8,316 nucleotides of DNA from positions 1 to 8,316 of the forward strand of contig JAUVES010000022.1 of NCBI GenBank assembly GCA_030594675.1, in the 5' to 3' direction. The notes below the pieces were generated by a model. It searched no databases. It saw nothing but the letters and a program-made list of their open reading frames with translations, and was not told where the DNA came from. Shown piece by piece: positions 6,774-8,316 of the stretch. Numbering within the stretch: position 1 is the first letter of the stretch; every line of letters begins with the position of its first letter. A program made the translations under genes and the position numbers. The DNA is from Candidatus Nanohaloarchaea archaeon (lineage in GTDB: Archaea; EX4484-52; GLR71).

Positions 6774-7586
6774 ATGACTATGTTATTCCATACAGAAAGA
6801 TTAAGGCTTATATCAGAAAATAATAGCCAGAAAGATGCAAAATACACCATAATAGGCTTCCCCTTCGATTCCACAGAGACAAACACCCCCGGACAAAGAT
6901 TCGGGCCGTCAGCAATAAGAGATAAATTCCTCACCCTTGAATCAGGCAACATGACTACAAAAATATTTGATGCAGGAGACATAGTGCCTGTTCACGGCAA
7001 TGCAGGAGAGTCAATCAAAAAGTTGACAGAGACAATAGACGACATACTTCGCGAAAATCCAAAAACGACACCCATCCTTCTTGGAGGTGAGCACACAGCA
7101 ACCCTCGGTGCCATAAACTCAATTAAAAAGACACAGCCAAACATCCAGGTAATATCTCTTGACGCCCACTATGATCTCAAAGATGATGTCCAGGGAGAAA
7201 AAATATCACACGCCACAGTAATGAGAAAGATAGCAGAACAGAAGATACCTGTAACAATACTGGGCGCAAGGACTGGTTCAGAAGAAGAGATAAGATACGC
7301 AGAAAGAATCAACACATCAATAACAAAAATAGACCCAAAAATACCTGTATACCTATCAATAGACATAGACTTTTTTGACCCATCAGTTGCCCCGGGAGTC
7401 GGAGACCCTCAGTCAGGCGGATTCTTCAAGGAAAACTTCATCCAGCTCCTAAAAGACATCTCAAGAGCAAAAATAATAGGCGCAGACATCGTAGAGACAA
7501 ACCCTATGATAGAGAACAGCATAACCCCCCACCTTGCAGCAGAATGCCTTCTTGACATATTAAAAGCAATAGACATCCAGAACTGA
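6774..7586 (+). CDS. speB: Ureohydrolase of the arginase/agmatinase family, probably agmatinase
   Basis: Binuclear manganese hydrolase that releases urea from a guanidino compound; agmatine to putrescine is the usual archaeal reaction. All metal-binding blocks are present: GGEHT (H107), DAHYDLKDD (D130, H132, D134), SHATVMR (145-151), SIDIDFFDPSVAPG (D197, D199) and DIVETNP (238-244, E241). Length, 270 residues, is slightly short for the family (about 280-310), the N-terminal part being compact, with GFPFDSTETNTPGQRFGP forming the usual glycine-rich substrate-side segment. The start is supported by a box A about 22 nt upstream; a second ATG two codons on is less well placed. The gene ends in tandem stops (TGA TAA). 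No arginine decarboxylase or other polyamine gene lies nearby, so agmatine as substrate is inferred from the family; arginine, formiminoglutamate or another guanidine cannot be excluded. Confidence 0.9.
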   Translation: MTMLFHTERLRLISENNSQKDAKYTIIGFPFDSTETNTPGQRFGPSAIRDKFLTLESGNMTTKIFDAGDIVPVHGNAGESIKKLTETIDDILRENPKTTPILLGGEHTATLGAINSIKKTQPNIQVISLDAHYDLKDDVQGEKISHATVMRKIAEQKIPVTILGARTGSEEEIRYAERINTSITKIDPKIPVYLSIDIDFFDPSVAPGVGDPQSGGFFKENFIQLLKDISRAKIIGADIVETNPMIENSITPHLAAECLLDILKAIDIQN

Positions 7587-7591
7587 TAAAC

Positions 7592-7599
7592 TTTTAAAA
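7592..7599 (+). promoter_or_regulatory. Box A promoter of tRNA-Ile
   Basis: TTTTAAAA is centred about 35 nt upstream of the mature tRNA 5' end. Transcription starting about 26 nt from the centre would leave a precursor leader of roughly ten bases for RNase P removal. It begins just after the ureohydrolase stop codons. Confidence 0.5.
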
Positions 7600-7630
7600 A
7601 GGTTTCTCATTAATTAATCTTGTTTCAGAT

Positions 7631-7705
7631 GGACCGGTGGCCTAGTCTGGTTAAGGCGCACGGCTGATAACCGTGAGATCGTGAGTTCAAACCTCATCCG
7701 GTCCA
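7631..7705 (+). tRNA. tRNA-Ile (anticodon GAT)
   Basis: A complete 75-nt cloverleaf can be drawn: acceptor stem GGACCGG/CCGGTCC (seven perfect pairs), D stem GCC/GGC, anticodon stem CACGG/CCGTG with loop CTGATAA (anticodon GAT), variable loop AGATC, T stem GTGAG/CTCAT (one G-T pair) with loop TTCAAAC, discriminator A. The anticodon reads ATC and ATT. The ATA codons that dominate in this window need another isoleucine tRNA with a modified CAT anticodon, encoded elsewhere. There is no intron, and CCA is not encoded, so it must be added after transcription. Confidence 0.97.
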
Positions 7706-7711
7706 TTTTTT
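7706..7711 (+). terminator. T-tract terminator after tRNA-Ile
   Basis: Six T residues follow directly after the discriminator base. Oligo-T tracts alone are enough to stop archaeal RNA polymerase, so this is the probable end of the tRNA transcript. Confidence 0.5.
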
Positions 7712-7775
7712 AAAATATACAGATTATAACAAATAACATTTAAACAATTTTAATCCCTCAGAAGTTCTAAAAAGA

Positions 7776-7783
7776 TATAAATA
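7776..7783 (+). promoter_or_regulatory. Box A promoter of the right-edge gene
   Basis: TATAAATA is centred about 24 nt upstream of ATG 7803, the same leaderless spacing as elsewhere in the window, and lies in the 97-nt gap after the tRNA. Confidence 0.5.
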
Positions 7784-7802
7784 TTTAATACAAAAGAACA
7801 GT

Positions 7803-8316
7803 ATGTCAACAATAAAGACTTATGTCGGTTCTGTTAACCAAGAGATTCCTATTAATTCTGGCGGACAGACAGCTAAGGCAGATATACCAATCGAGAACTA
7901 CATTATTTGTGATAAAGCAGATAAAGAACTTCGCTCATGGCTGAAAATGGGCTTTCTTCATACCTATGAAAATGGAATAAGTGTTGGTATAAGAGAGATG
8001 CTGACTGATGAAGATAATGAAAAACCGACAACACTCATTATTTCAAACAAATATCTTGGAACGATACCTGAAGATAAAAAAATAAATGATTATGTATTTT
8101 TAATGAAAATACTAGACTCCGACATAGATTACAACAGGATAACTATAGAAAAACCTGAAGATATAATAGACATAACACCTCGCACATTCAAAATAAAAGA
8201 TAAAAAAGGAAATTTAATAGATACCACACTGATACAAAGATGGGATGTCAGATTCAAGGAAGGCTGTATATATAAATTCCTTGAAAAATTAAAAAATGGT
8301 GAGATAATCACACTTT
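7803..8316 (+). CDS. Unrecognised protein, 3' end outside the window
   Basis: The frame opens with ATG 7803 (MSTIKTYVGSVNQEIPINSG) and remains open for 171 codons to the window edge, so it is incomplete. No family is recognised. There is no signal peptide or membrane segment. The visible part mixes short beta-like stretches (YIICD, PTTLIISNKY, FKIKDKKGNLID) with charged turns, and has two isolated cysteines and no nucleotide-binding motif. A box A 24 nt upstream supports the start. Codons are richer in T-ending forms (AAT, GAT, ATT, CTT) than in mre11 and rad50, as in the 219-aa gene. The unbroken length and the well-placed promoter make it a real gene; its function is unknown. Confidence 0.75.
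   Translation, partial: MSTIKTYVGSVNQEIPINSGGQTAKADIPIENYIICDKADKELRSWLKMGFLHTYENGISVGIREMLTDEDNEKPTTLIISNKYLGTIPEDKKINDYVFLMKILDSDIDYNRITIEKPEDIIDITPRTFKIKDKKGNLIDTTLIQRWDVRFKEGCIYKFLEKLKNGEIITL

Overview
The window looks like a chromosomal segment of an archaeon. The evidence is an archaeal-type Mre11/Rad50 pair, a tRNA-Ile(GAT) with no encoded CCA, and TATA-like box A elements about 22-30 nt upstream of nearly every promoter-proximal gene, with no clear Shine-Dalgarno sequence. The DNA is AT-rich. Plus-strand genes use many A-rich codons (ATA for Ile, AGA/AGG for Arg, AAA for Lys). The compact, overlapping layout and many unrecognised small proteins would suit an uncultivated lineage such as a DPANN group, but the sequence does not fix the phylum.

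Layout. Positions 1-343 hold no convincing gene: A-rich DNA with one AT-rich inverted repeat, TATA-like boxes and a doubtful short ORF. Positions 344-3888 are the mre11-rad50 operon (ATGA overlap), which builds the Mre11-Rad50 double-strand-break processing complex. The mre11 reading frame runs far upstream of its first in-frame ATG (695). The missing part carries the essential DxH and GDxFD nuclease motifs, yet no ATG, GTG or TTG start exists in that frame. Positions 3941-4297 are a small unknown CxxC protein. It meets, stop codon over stop codon, a two-gene minus-strand membrane operon (5909 to 4294): a flippase-like protein of the lysylphosphatidylglycerol-synthase TM family, then a SEC59/DGK1-type CTP-dependent lipid kinase. 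Positions 5910-6022 are a divergent promoter region. An unknown 219-aa protein follows (6023-6682), then a ureohydrolase of the agmatinase type (6774-7586), tRNA-Ile(GAT) (7631-7705), and the start of an unknown protein cut off by the window end (7803 onward).

How the genes work together. Mre11 and Rad50 certainly form one machine; herA and nurA, their frequent archaeal operon partners, are not next to them here. The two membrane proteins probably act on the same isoprenoid or phospholipid carrier pathway, one phosphorylating and one moving lipid. The ureohydrolase stands alone and probably serves polyamine or guanidino metabolism.

The strongest points for a second look are the start problem of mre11, the Asn-to-Thr change in its metal-binding motif III (GTHE instead of GNHD/E), and the consistent leaderless promoter geometry, which itself helps to locate the mre11 start. 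I did not find a convincing new defence or mobile system.
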